This document shows positions 25,432 through 37,047 of a DNA stretch of 64,000 nt, in pieces (positions within the stretch are counted from its first letter, which is position 1; the number at the start of each line of letters is the position of its first letter). Location: positions 42,495,501 through 42,559,500 of the forward strand of contig CM073493.1 of the NCBI GenBank assembly GCA_037074585.1, given 5' to 3'. The position numbers and the translations under genes are program-made. Origin of the DNA: Biancaea sappan (taxonomy: Eukaryota > Streptophyta > Magnoliopsida > Fabales > Fabaceae). The notes below the pieces were generated by a model, which did not search any database, had not been told where the DNA came from, and was given only the letters and a program-made list of their open reading frames with translations.

Positions 25432-26579
25432 TCATAACACCTCAGATGTTACCGGGCAATTAAAAATGGCATAATTATGGGGATGAAAATTTTTGTGAAT
25501 TAAGGAGTTTCAACTAGGCAAACATGGATCCCTAAGGTGTAATAAGGATTAAGGCTAGTCATTGGTTAAGTAAAGTTGCAATGGAAAAGAAAAACATGGG
25601 TAATAGATATAAGAAGTACGTCAAAAGGACTAAAGTGAAAAGAAGAGAAAATTTAAAATATTCCTAACTAATTACTGAATAGGAACCCGTGAGGGAGAAT
25701 AGACCTTATGAGGATGAAATTTGCGAGCTTGGTACCTTAAAGTTATCGGTTTGAGACTAAAGTGGAACTCAGGACACCTTGAGGGACCAAGGTGAGATAA
25801 TGAGGGATTTTGGTATTTATCTAAAAAATGGATTAGAATGATGAATATTTTATAGAGTGTATTTGGGTCCTCTAGTGATTATCAATTTATTTTATTACCT
25901 TATAAAATACTAGTCAATTGTTTTCAATGAAAGGCTAAATTGAAGGAAGATTAAGAGGACCCCACATACGGCTTTATATTCACTCATTCTCCCTTCTTCT
26001 ATTTCCCACATCTCCCTCACAATATCTCTCTATTCCAACAGCTCATCACCAATAAGAGGATAGACCTCCAGTGAACCACCGCACTGGAAAGGCAAAGAGA
26101 TTTAGGTGAGTTTCTCTCCTCTCCCTTTCTTCGTCGTATTTTCGGATTTGTGTGTAATGAGGTCTAAAGTTTAGAGCTTGGTTAATAATTTGAAACCCTC
26201 TAGGATGATTGTTGATGCATTTGGAATCGAAAATTTATGAATGTGACAAGATTAAGAATGGATTTCAAGAGTTAGAGGTAATAGAGGAAAGTTAAGGTTC
26301 CAAGTTAGGAAATTTATAATTCAAGCTTAGAACCATGAATTTTTCTTAGGGTTTTAATGCTATTTTGATCCTAGAACATTAGGAATGAAACCCTATTGAA
26401 TTTAAAATGGTGAAGATTTGATGATTTTGGACTAAAAATCTTGAGAAACCGAGAAGGGAGTTGAAGGACCAACGATGGGGGCCCAGGGTTCTAGCCTTAG
26501 CGCCCCTGGCACCACCACTACCCAAGAGTCTCTGTGTTAGCGCTAAGCTTACATTGTGACTTAGGAAAGCCATGCCATG
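25432..26579 (+). repeat. Family B right LTR, first part
   Basis: Begins TCATAACACC, a mutated TGTAATACCC, directly after the polypurine tract. It runs parallel to the left LTR up to CTTAGGAAAGCCATG, where an inverted solo LTR interrupts it. GGCGCC motifs here have decayed (about 26470-26520). Confidence 0.88.
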
Positions 26580-29500
26580 TGTCATGCCCCACCTTGGGAA
26601 CATGACTGGCATGAAGGTAGACTCCGCCCATCGTCGTAAACCTAACCTTAAGCCATAATACGCAGAATAAATATAATATGCATAAGTCCTTTATTATAAC
26701 CAATACAAGACTTCCTAGGTGTTTTATCTAACTATAGAGTAACCTAGAAACCTAACTAGAAGACGTACTAGTATTCCAAGAGAGGAATACAGACTTAGAG
26801 ACTTTGTTATTCCTCATACGAAGACTCGTCCGCTAACACAAAACTTGCAAAGGGTACACCAAAGGGAGAAGTGAGCATAAAAATACTCAGTAAAGGATAA
26901 CAACTAGGAATTTAAAAGGAAACTTGTGTGCCAATCACAATGATGGAACCTTAGATTAGGTCCCATCCATAGTTATTCCTGTACCAACATAACTATTCAC
27001 TGCAAGACTAAACAGTTAGAATAAGACAACCCATAACAGCACAGGTACCAAACAAGGTTAGGACCAATGGTTAAGGGCCCAGTCTAATATTTTATACCAA
27101 AACCTGCAAGCAAGCATGATGCCCTCATCCAAAATACATCAATTAATAAGATGTGGCTTATTTATATATATAAGCAATGCTAGAGCCCACAAGAGTAACA
27201 CCACAAATACGCATATATTTTTATAATCTCAATATTGTTCACCAATTCGGGATATTTATATAAAAAGAATAGTATTGTCTACTATTCTAGGACAATGACA
27301 ATGATTAAATAAATGGAGTCATGTCCACCGTTCAAGGACAATGACAATAATTAAATAAAAAGGGTCTTGTCCACCGTTCCAGGACAATAACAATAATTAA
27401 ATAAATGGACTCTTGTCCTCTGTTCTAGGATAATGACAATGACTAAATAAATAGAGTCTTGTCCACCATTCCAGGACAATGACAATAATTAAATAAATAG
27501 AGTCTTGTCCACCGTTCCAAGACAAGGACAATAATTAAATAAATGGAGTCTTGTCCACCGTTCTAGGACAATGACAATGATTAAATAAATGGTGTCTTGT
27601 CTACCATTCTAGGACAATGACAATGATTAAATAAATGGAGTCTTGTTCACCGTTCTAGGACAATGACAATGATTAAAGAAATGGAGTCTTGTCCACCGTT
27701 CCAAGACAATGACAATGATTAAAGAAATGGAGTCTTGTCCACCGTTCCAAGATAATAAAAATAATATTAAATAAGTAAAACCATGATGATGCCTTTTGCA
27801 TTAAACATGTTCATACCCATATAAGGATAGTTGATAAACCTCATTACACACCATTGCATAAAACTACACCCTATGCAATTTTCATATATATATATATGTG
27901 TGTGTGTGTATATAAAATCACATATGAATGTTTGGGGAATATAATGCACCTACAGTAATTGAACATTAAGATCTTGTATGCTATATATATTCTCATTATA
28001 CATGCTTGCACTTTTTGTGAAACAAAGTGAATGCATCCTCACCTACACACATATTCACATCTCAATATACTATATAAGAGTAGGCAAAACACATCCTATG
28101 ATAGACTATGTATAAACATAAATTCATCCATAACAAGGTATTCACTAGTAAAATTAAGCCAAGATTTCATACATTTTAGCCCCTTTCAAATGGAATCACC
28201 ATTTCATAACGAGTATCACTGCCAACCTATCACGTTCATTAATTGTAGCAATCAAGATATGTATCGGTACAATTTCATTACAAGCAGTGATTTATATACT
28301 AAGTCTGCACCCCCTTCGATGCCAACCAAATATTCATCATTTAATAATCTCAAAAGAAATTGATTGTCTCACCCATATACCATAAGTTCAAACAATCATG
28401 ATTTAATCATCTCTTTAATTACCACACTCTATGTATCATCATGCCAAGCATTCTCGTAGCAAGATTCCTTTCTTATACGTACAATACACTTACCTTTTTG
28501 GTTTATAGAGTAAAAAGGTATACATGTATTTATGTTAACGAACTAGAATGCAATAAATAAGCATCTATGTGTATATGCAAGGTTACTTTCCTTTATCCTT
28601 TACTAGGACATAATCTTATACACGTACACATATATAAATACCTTCTTAAAATCATCCTCATAATTATCCTAAACTCCACACCTATACACACATATATGTA
28701 TATATATATACACCTTCTATAAGTTACACATCTGAATAGGCATATGATCATAATCAACTACTTACTTTGAATAGTCTTTCTCATTTACAATATAAGTTAC
28801 ATCTACCTCGTCTGTTTATGCGACGCAAGTTCTTGCTTCACCACAATTATAATCATCCATAACATTCACATAATGAAGAAAAAAAAAATACCTATCCATG
28901 CTAACTTGTAATTAGAAATTTGTTTAAGGACTAACCACAATTAACATAGGCAGTCACAATTTGAGAGTGTCCCAGCACATACGGTAACTAATGGACAAAA
29001 GATCAATTATAGCAACAATCGAACGAGGTAGAGTAAGGTTCCTTTACCTTTTCTCAAGCTTCTTAAACAAATTCATTTCTTTAGAGGTGGCTTTACAAGC
29101 TCCAAAGGTTCCCAAAGAATGTTCAAGACGTCATCCAATACTTCTGGTTCAAGGATAAACGAGAAAAGGGTAAAAAAAAAAAACCAATACCTTAGTACAC
29201 AACAGGGGGTGGTGCCTCTCTGGCTCGCAGGGGCGCCAGCCCCTTAAGTCTTTGCTAGCTTGGTGCCTAGGCAGGCCTGGGTGGCTTGGCACCTGGGCAC
29301 CAAGTCACAGACTTTGTGATTCTAGCTGCAAGTTCATATATTTCCATTCCAAAACCATCATTTCCTCCTAAATTTCTTTATGGGTTTTCATTCTAAAGGT
29401 TCTAGCATTTCAATAACCAAATTTCCCATGCTAAAACCAAGTATACAAGCTTCAATCAAAAATTTTCCCAATTAAAAACTTAATCTTCAACTCATACTTT

Positions 29501-30321
29501 CACTTCCATGAAGTCTACCTCTAAACATGATAAATCCATAAACTTCTAGTTTTTAAACTCATCATTAATCAAGCCAGAAGATTTTGAACTAACCTTAAGC
29601 CTTAAATCATGCAGAAAGCTTACTACCATTAGAGATGCTTAAGAATTTGAAAAAGAGAAAAAAGGATAAAGAGGAAGAAGAAGATAGATGAGATTCATTT
29701 ACCTCTACTGCCAAACTATCATCCTCAAGTAGTGTGTAAGATTCGATGTTGGAGAAGATGACTTGGGTAGCATGGTAAAAGAGAGGAAGAGAGAGCTCTA
29801 GGAAGGTAGAGAATGAGAGAAAAAGAATGAGAGAAAAGGAGAGGAAATGTGTAATTTATATTAGTATGATGCAGGCCCTACTTCCTTCCTTTTCCATTTA
29901 GTTCCGTAGGTGATCTTCATTAATAGGAACTTTGCAAGATAAATGAGGGGCATGATTTAAATTGGGGCACCTAACTACACTTTCATAAAAATACACACTA
30001 TCCTATCCCATTTCTCTAAAACACCATAACCCCATGCTCATTCACTTAGTCCTTCTCGATGCCTCAAGATCCACTCTAGCCTCACTCCAATATCTTTAAA
30101 GTACCAGATCCTTAATTAACCCTTAAAAGGTTTATTTCCCTACATGAATTCCTATCTAGTCCCTTTCTACTAGTACACCGTAAATTCTTTTCCTTTCACT
30201 TTAGTCCTTATTACATTATAAAATCTCTCGTCCTATTGGCCAAAACTCTTTAACTCACAAAAATTTTCTTTTACCCAAATTTGTGCACTTCAAACCACAT
30301 AGTAATACCTAGGGTATTACA
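26580..30321 (-). mobile_element. Inverted solo LTR of a B/C-related family, TSD CCATG/CCACG
   Basis: On the minus strand it begins TGTAATACCC TAGGTATTAC and ends GGGGCATGACA, like the family B and C LTRs. The flanks are CCATG (26575-26579) and CCACG (30322-30326), one transition apart. It is 3742 bp long, longer than its relatives, partly because of a 46-bp minisatellite. A GGCGCC cluster lies at 29205-29310 (intact at 29232-29237). No interior or coding region. Confidence 0.88.
27289..27780. repeat. 46-bp minisatellite, about 10.7 copies
   Basis: Unit starts fall at 27289, 27335, 27381, 27427, 27473, 27519, 27565, 27611, 27657, 27703 and 27749: an exact 46-bp spacing with no insertion or deletion across ten units, the eleventh partial. 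A typical unit begins AGGACAATGACAATGATTAA and ends GTCCACCGTTCT. Within each unit GGACAA and TTGTCC can pair. Differences are point changes only. Confidence 0.97.
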
Positions 30322-31864
30322 CCACGTTGAGCATGAGAAAAATACATGGCTTTCAAGTTCTAAGATGATTTTTCAAGTCATGTAGGCTTGATCACAGCTT
30401 GAGGCTAGGCCAGGGCATTTCTCAAAGGCCACATGTACTTCAAGATCAAGGTGAGGTAACTTCCTACCTATCTTGGTAGTTTCTTATATATATATATATA
30501 TAAACATATATGCTATCACCTCAATTAAACTAGGTCATATGAGATAAGTAATAATAATGTGTCACTGAAGGTTTACGAGTCCCTCACATGAGTTAAAAGT
30601 AAAACCAAGCTAATGGGATGGCTATACATAGTGAAGAAAACGTAAAGTATACATAGACTTGATGATAAATTGCTATGAATGTGTTACTATAGAAAATTGT
30701 ATGTCTATTCCTATGCATATATATATATATATATAAGTGTATGTAGGAGAAGTTGTAAACATTCACATGGCATTGAACATGCAAGCTTGTGAGATGGGAG
30801 TGTAGGCCATCCTAAAGTAAGTAAAGGTACCTTAATCCACCCAGTAATTTGTATTTATTTGAATAGAGCTGATGTGTACTCGGTGACACAATAATCCTTT
30901 ATGTATGATATAATGAGAATGTAAGGAATAATTTGCAAGAATAATGTCATGATTCATAATGATGAACATGGTAGATTTATCACGGTATGTGATGTACTTG
31001 GCTATTGGTAGTGCATAGGTTGAACCTAATGTTAAGGGAATATATTGATGTTGTATTAGGTATTGTATCTGTTTGATTGATTTTGAACACAATTATGCTG
31101 CCTAAGATCTCTCGATGATTCACGCACGATTGTGCTGCATAAGCTTTATATATGTGGTTGATTCTCCCTCAATCTCATGGTCATGGTTAGGGGCTAGGTT
31201 AAGTAGGACTCACAGTGACCCCAGTAGTGAAAGTGGCTTAGCGAGCCTTTGGTCCACAATGTCGTATTTAGCGAAAGGCCTGGTGGTTCAAATTTCCCTA
31301 GTAACCTAATGTTCTTCGAGAGGGCTTGGTGGGTTACCAGAACCGATCATGGTGATAGCCTATAGCAACCTAATCAACTAAGCATGTATGACAATTACAT
31401 ATTATGTTTATGAGTATGACCTTGATGTTAACGCAATATAATTTAATACTTGTATTTGATTGTGTATGATAAGTTATGAACATTATGTTATATTGGCATG
31501 TTGCCTTATGTTATGGAGAGATAATTTCATGAAAATACTGAATTAGGTAATCTTATTAGAGCTTTGTAATCGGGTAGGCCATGCTACAATGTGTACTCAC
31601 ACAAGAGATAGTTGGAACTAGCACAAAGTTATCAAATGTAAGCATAATCATGAATGAACTATATGTAAAGATATTATTTAATTGAATGCTAGTCTATGAA
31701 TGAAAAGGAAATTTAGTTAATTTCAGTTGCAAATTTAGTTTGCCTTTATTCTAAAGAAAGTTAATTAAATGAGAAGTTTATAAGTTTTGAGTAAAGGTTA
31801 GGCTTGTAGTGGTGCGGACTAGGCACCATATGCACCAGTACATGCCCAGTTTTGGGTCATGACA
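30322..31864 (+). repeat. Family B right LTR, second part
   Basis: Resumes at TTGAGCATGAGAAAAA, matching the left LTR from about 19590, and runs to GGTCATGACA followed by the target duplication TGTAT. A short AT run stands where the left LTR has (AT)10(GT)14. Confidence 0.9.
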
Positions 31865-32025
31865 TGTATAATATAGAAAAATAAATGATTTAACTCTCTC
31901 TATTGTAATACCCTAGGTATTACGACATCGAAAGAAAATGTGAGTTCGGGCATGTGAAAATTTTTGCAATTAAACAAGTTTCAGTTAGAGACATAATATT
32001 TCTCATAGTATCAAATATGAAGGAA

Positions 32026-34428
32026 GTCATGTGGTTCGAGAGGAAGGGAAAGCTAAACCCCAAATATTTTGAGCCCTACGAGATCCTCGAGAGGGTTAGC
32101 AACGTGGAGTACCGACTTGTGTGACTGGTGCGTATAATTTATAGCACATAAAATATTCCAGCAAGTATACTGGGTCGCAACAATTAATAAAGTGATAAGT
32201 AGAGTATCGTCCCACAGAGATTGAGGTATCAAATGAAATTCAATTAGGCTAAGTGAAATGCTATTAAGACTTATGAAGGAAATTGTAGAAATTACACAAA
32301 AAGGGGGGATGATTGAAACAACGCAAAATAAATAACTGAAATTTAAATAACTAAACAGAAAACAAAACAGAGAAAAGATGTGGATTGGTCACAAATTCCA
32401 TGGAATTGTACATCATCATCCTTTCCTTTGAATATTCTTGGCTAATTCTATTATGTAATCTTCAATCTAAAATTCTCAGAAAGTCTTCTAAGACTGAATT
32501 ATATTAAAATTATAGTTAGGAAGATCTTCACTAATCTATAACTCAAATATAATCCGATGAAGTCCTAATCACATCAATGCCCCGCAATCGCATATGACAT
32601 GTTATCTCTTGTCCTACTCATTACAAATACATAGCAATCGCATGCATGTATAAATAACAAGCTTCATAGGACAATAAATAAAATAGAACTTTGGCCAAGA
32701 AAATACTCATTGGTCCAAATGAATTAAAGTACAATTTCCATTTCATCAAATGACCGACTACACAAGAAAATGAGATTGATTTCGTTGGTCTAATCCGATT
32801 AATTCATAGACAAATTAATCTTTGAATCATTGAAGAACAATTCAATTAAATTACAATCCATTCAATGTTGGCCAATTTTCTAAAATATGATTGAATCCAA
32901 AAACTTTGAAATTACAATCTAACTTAACCAAAATAATTGACTAAAATCTTAGATCAACCATTCAATTAAGTTATGAAGCTCAAGAAAATTATTCAAGCCA
33001 CATAAATAAAACTATCTATATCTAGATAATCTAATTTATGGTGGAAATTACAAGGTTAAGCTCAATATTCAACTAAATCTAGCATAGACATCAAAATCCC
33101 AAACTCATTGAAGGTTAATCAAACATTCAAGAGGAAGAATAATCGGTAAAATCCATTCCATTAAACGAAAGTGCATTAAAATCGAAATTGTTCAGCAATA
33201 AAACATCATAGAACCAAACTACATCAATCTTTAAACATCAGAAAATTACATGGAAGAGAATAAGAACATGACAGAAAACAGAAAATACAGCAGAAATCTA
33301 AGAAACTATGAAGGAAAATGGAAGAAAATGGACGAAAATGGGAGAAGGAGAGCCATTCCCAAGTGAGAAGGCTTCCTTTCCCTCAAACCAAGCTAGAGAG
33401 TTGCCTCTGTGTTGCTCCCAGCCACTGCTGCTCTAGGAAAGCAGAAAAATGGTGCTAGGACTTCACATCAGAAAAATGACTTAGCCTCCTCAATAAATTT
33501 CGGTTTTGCAAATATAAAACTGATCTAACACATGCCTAAAGGAATATTCTGCCCTAGATGCCTCCTTGGGTGCTTCTTCCATGATGTGGCAGCACTTTGA
33601 CAGTAAAACAGCAGCAGAAAGACAGCAAACAACAGCAGAAAAGCATGGCAAACAGCAGCAGAACAGCAGTAGAAAAGTATGGCAGAAAACATGGAAAATG
33701 GAGGTGCATAATTAATATTTCAGCCATGCTTTTCTGACCTACAAAAATTAATATTTCTGCCCATAAATTCTAACTACATGGCATTGAATAAGAGTTCAAA
33801 TGGGCCCTACATCCAGCACAACCTAGTCAACATCTGCATCACCTAAAAAGTGCCACATTAGCATCCAAATCAGTATCTTTGTCCATGTCAGCACTTTTCT
33901 CTCCAAAATTAAAATTTGTAGGAATTAAATTGATCATTTTACAATTCAAGTTCTAAAAATATAAAATTGAGACACATTCAATCCATAAATAGTTTATACC
34001 CAATAAATTCCAAAACATAATAAAATTAGAGAATTGACAAAATTAAAGAGGCAAAAAGGAGTAAAATAGGGACTACAATAAATGGAAAAAGCATGTTATC
34101 AGTGACTCATAAAACTGGAAAGGATTCATCCCATCTTCCACTTGTCTATGCAGAGGAAGTTCCTTCCTTATCCTTCGCATATACTTCAACTAAACGTCAT
34201 CCAGTTAGATGAGAACTTGTCATACGAGGAAGTACCTGTAGCTATCCTCGATAGCTAAGTAAAGATACTCCAATCTAGGGAAATTCCTTTGGTCAAGGTG
34301 CTATGGTAGAATTAGTCTCACAAGGAGGCTACATGGGAGACTGAGGCAGACATGCACACTAGATACCCACACTTGTTCACGACTAAAGGTACCATAAATT
34401 TAGAGGACCCATTTTCCTAAAGAGGATA
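32026..34428 (+). pseudogene. Captured integrase C-terminal/chromodomain tail inside LTR, copy 1
   Basis: Two exons-like pieces, 32026-32125 and 34107-34428, are separated by a solo LTR. The first reads RKGKLNPKYFEPYEILERV and then EYRL, the conserved C-terminal integrase segment of plant Ty3/gypsy elements. The second, with stops and frameshifts, gives DENLSYEEVPVAILD, then EIPLVKVLW and KEATWETEADMHTRYPHLF, the chromodomain-like end of Tekay/Del polyproteins. It is only the last 140 or so residues of pol; no protease, reverse transcriptase or catalytic integrase core is present. It is followed by a purine-rich stretch (34418-34426) and an LTR-like start, as at the true 3' end of such an element. 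It cannot be functional. Confidence 0.85.
32126..34101 (-). mobile_element. Inverted solo LTR, TSD GTGAC
   Basis: Starts TGGTGCGTATAATTTATAGC and ends CATGTTATCA; GTGAC flanks it at 32121-32125 and 34102-34106. At 1976 bp it has no interior. Near its left end is AGAGTATCGTCCCACAGAGA, matching the block in the elements at 440 and 53365, so it belongs to that loose group and is read on the minus strand. It splits the captured integrase tail. Confidence 0.9.
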
Positions 34429-34432
34429 ATAC

Positions 34433-37047
34433 TGTGATACTTGTGGATGAATTTTCCTTGATTGTTAATTTTCTATTTGAATGTGCTATGTGCGTTAGAC
34501 TATCTGTGTATGTGTGAGTGAGTAAAAGACATACATTACATGTTCTTGTAGCATAAATGCATGGGATGACAAAGGATACATAATAAGCAATGATATTACG
34601 AGATCTGGAATGGAAGGACTAAAATGAAAATTAAAAGTTGACTATGTGTCAAGCTGAAAATTCTTCAAATTGTGGCATGGGATCGGAAATGTTACAATAA
34701 AGTAAATGTGAGACCCTAAGGGAATAAAAAGTGTCGGGATTAAAGGAAAATTAAAAATAGTCAAAATAACTAAAATAAACCTTTAAGGATTTAATAAAAT
34801 AAATAAACAGTAGAAATGAATTAATAATCTAAGGCCCAAGTACATATAATTAATTAAATCTAACCCAAGCCCAATAGTTTTTAAGTAAGATAAATTAGGG
34901 CCTAGAATAAATAAGTTAAGTGTTAATTAGAAGGCCTAAACTAAAAGTCCAATAGGTGAGCCCAAAAACAAATTAGAATAAATGTGGGTTGACAAACTAA
35001 TGAAGCCAGACCAACTAAGGCTAGTAGGCCTAAGGCCTATTAGAAAACAAGACAAGTGTAGCGTGAGCCCACTAAGAGAATGAGTACTTCACCTTGAGAT
35101 TTTTGGGATAAAGAATTTACAAAGGCTAAGAGTGGTTGCCAAGATGCCTTAGAATCAATCCCCTAACCATTAGAGATGTAAAAAAGTGTTTAAAAACACG
35201 ATAGGGTGACATTCCACTACTAGAGCATTAAATCTAGTGCTGAATGGAAAAAAGTAAAAGGGCTGACTATAGTGCCTGTTGCTGCAGTGACCCAACTATA
35301 GCTGTAACGATGAGGTATGGTGCTATAGTGCTAGACACTGGGCAGGATCTCAAAGCTCACTACCATCCACTATTGTAGCCCTCAGTAGCGGTGTTGCAAC
35401 CCTTAGCGGTGGTGCTATAGTAATGGCTACGCTTCTACAACACTAAGTCCACAATTTCTATGCCAAAGGTCCTCCTTTACACTTCTAAACCTCTATAGGA
35501 TGCTATGAAACGATTTTGTGTGTTGTGTGACTAAGAAAATCATACCAAACCCCTCATAATTTTCAAAATCAAGCTTCGGTCCTTTTGATTAGCTATACAT
35601 TTTGTTCTTTTCATGTAAAAGAAACATTTATGATAGCAAATCTCTACCTCTCATCATCCCTTAATAATAAATGGTCCCTAACCATCCCTAATCTTTTGCA
35701 TCCCCATGGAAAGGTTAGGGAGGTGTAAATCAACCTAAGGCATGGAAAATACCATGGTCTTCCATTTAAAGAAGAAGAAAGTTCCATTGATTCTTACCTC
35801 AAATTCGAAAGTCCCAAGTCAAAAATGGAGCCTCTCTGCAGAATTTCTTTAACCAAAGATGAGGAAACAGGAGATAAGCTTTGAATGAAGAAAAAGGTGG
35901 GAGGAAAAGGACTTACACAAAATGCATAGAAGGAAAGAAAGAGGAAAGGGGTGAGGTGACCTTATTGTGCTAACTTCATTTCATTCCCTTATCTCTTTCC
36001 TTTTTTTTTTTGAACAAAAGCCCAAATCCCCTCGTTGTCCTTAATAGTCAATCTCTCTCCAAATCAACACATTGAGTACTTAGAAGTTTATCAAAACATT
36101 CTTACCAATAAGATTCAATCACTGACAATATATGATTGTAAGCATACTCATATATACACTCTCCTTATTCTTTTATTACTCTTGAAATAACTAACAATAT
36201 TTCATCTAAATCTCTCCACATGCTAAGAATGCACCTACCCTTTTCATAAATAGATTCCATTTCACAACAAATTTAGATTAATCATAATTAAACCAATGCA
36301 CACATACCATGCCATTAGTAATCACAAGAACTAAATTCATTCATAATTATAATTTCAAAAGCACATATTTCCATAAAATCCATTCTTTACATTTGCAAGC
36401 AAATAAAAGAGAAATCAAGCATGTAATAAAAATCATGGGTATTAAATTCTAGAAACAAGATAAATAAAAATAAAAGAAGATAATTAACATAAAATATTAA
36501 ATAAATAAATAAGCTTAAGACAAACAAAAATCTATAGAATCTAATCTGAATTTAAATTCTCCCTTCTACCTAAGACTCATCCCCCACCTATAAATAGACC
36601 CCAAGACCTTCACTTTTCTTCACATACTCTTCTCTCCCTCCTCTCTTTAGTCGCTCTCTTTCCCTCCCTCGTCACCATATCTCTCTTATCTCCCTCCCTC
36701 AAGCTGTTGTCATCTCTTTCCCTTAGTCCTAGCGATATCACCCTAGCACCATCTCTCTCTCACCCTTAGTTGTAGCCACACAACCTTAACAACATCTCAC
36801 TCTTCTCTCTCTTTAGCCGCCACCCTCTATACACTAAAACCTCACTCACACACCACATACATGGCACCAAGGAAAAGTTCAATTGGGAAGGTAAGACTAG
36901 GATATTAGGGTAAGTTAAGACCATTCAAATTTAGGATAGAAATTTGATAAACTAAGGTTAGAAGAAATGTTTCACATGATCCACATATTTTGCAAATGTC
37001 CCTTTGTAGTGATTCAGGCTTTTGGAAGGAATCGTCAAGATCCCAGG
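34433..37047 (+). repeat. Family E LTR, second LTR start to the family C insertion
   Basis: Begins TGTGATACTTGTGG. It matches 62065-63190 except that about 35092-36420 differs from, and is about 1 kb longer than, the equivalent stretch of the other copy (about 62605-62930). That extra part holds a cluster of CTGCAG/CTATAG/GGTGCTATAG motifs (about 35265-35425) but no clear termini. Downstream of the TATA box (36589) is a long C/T-rich leader. It ends in CCAGG (37043-37047), the left target duplication of family C. Confidence 0.7.
36589..36596 (+). promoter_or_regulatory. Family E LTR TATA box
   Basis: TATAAATA followed by an approximately 200-base pyrimidine-rich stretch. The identical box, with the same flanks, stands at 63082 in the other E copy. 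Confidence 0.75.

Larger units (their letters stand above)
18319..31864 (+). mobile_element. Family B LTR retrotransposon, full length with two nested solo LTRs, TSD TGTAT
   Basis: Left LTR 18319-21390 (TGTAATACCC...GGTCATGACA), near-perfect tRNA-Met primer site, interior, purine tract, and a homologous right LTR starting at 25432 and ending GGTCATGACA at 31864. TGTAT stands at 18314-18318 and 31865-31869. The right LTR is split by the inverted solo LTR at 26580-30321 and the interior by the one at 23769-25021. No gag or pol was recognised. Removing the two insertions leaves about 8.5 kb. Confidence 0.93.

Noticed and set aside
27289..27780. Regularly spaced repeats resembling a CRISPR array
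   Set aside because: Head-to-tail 46-bp units without unique spacers, inside an LTR of a plant genome: a minisatellite.
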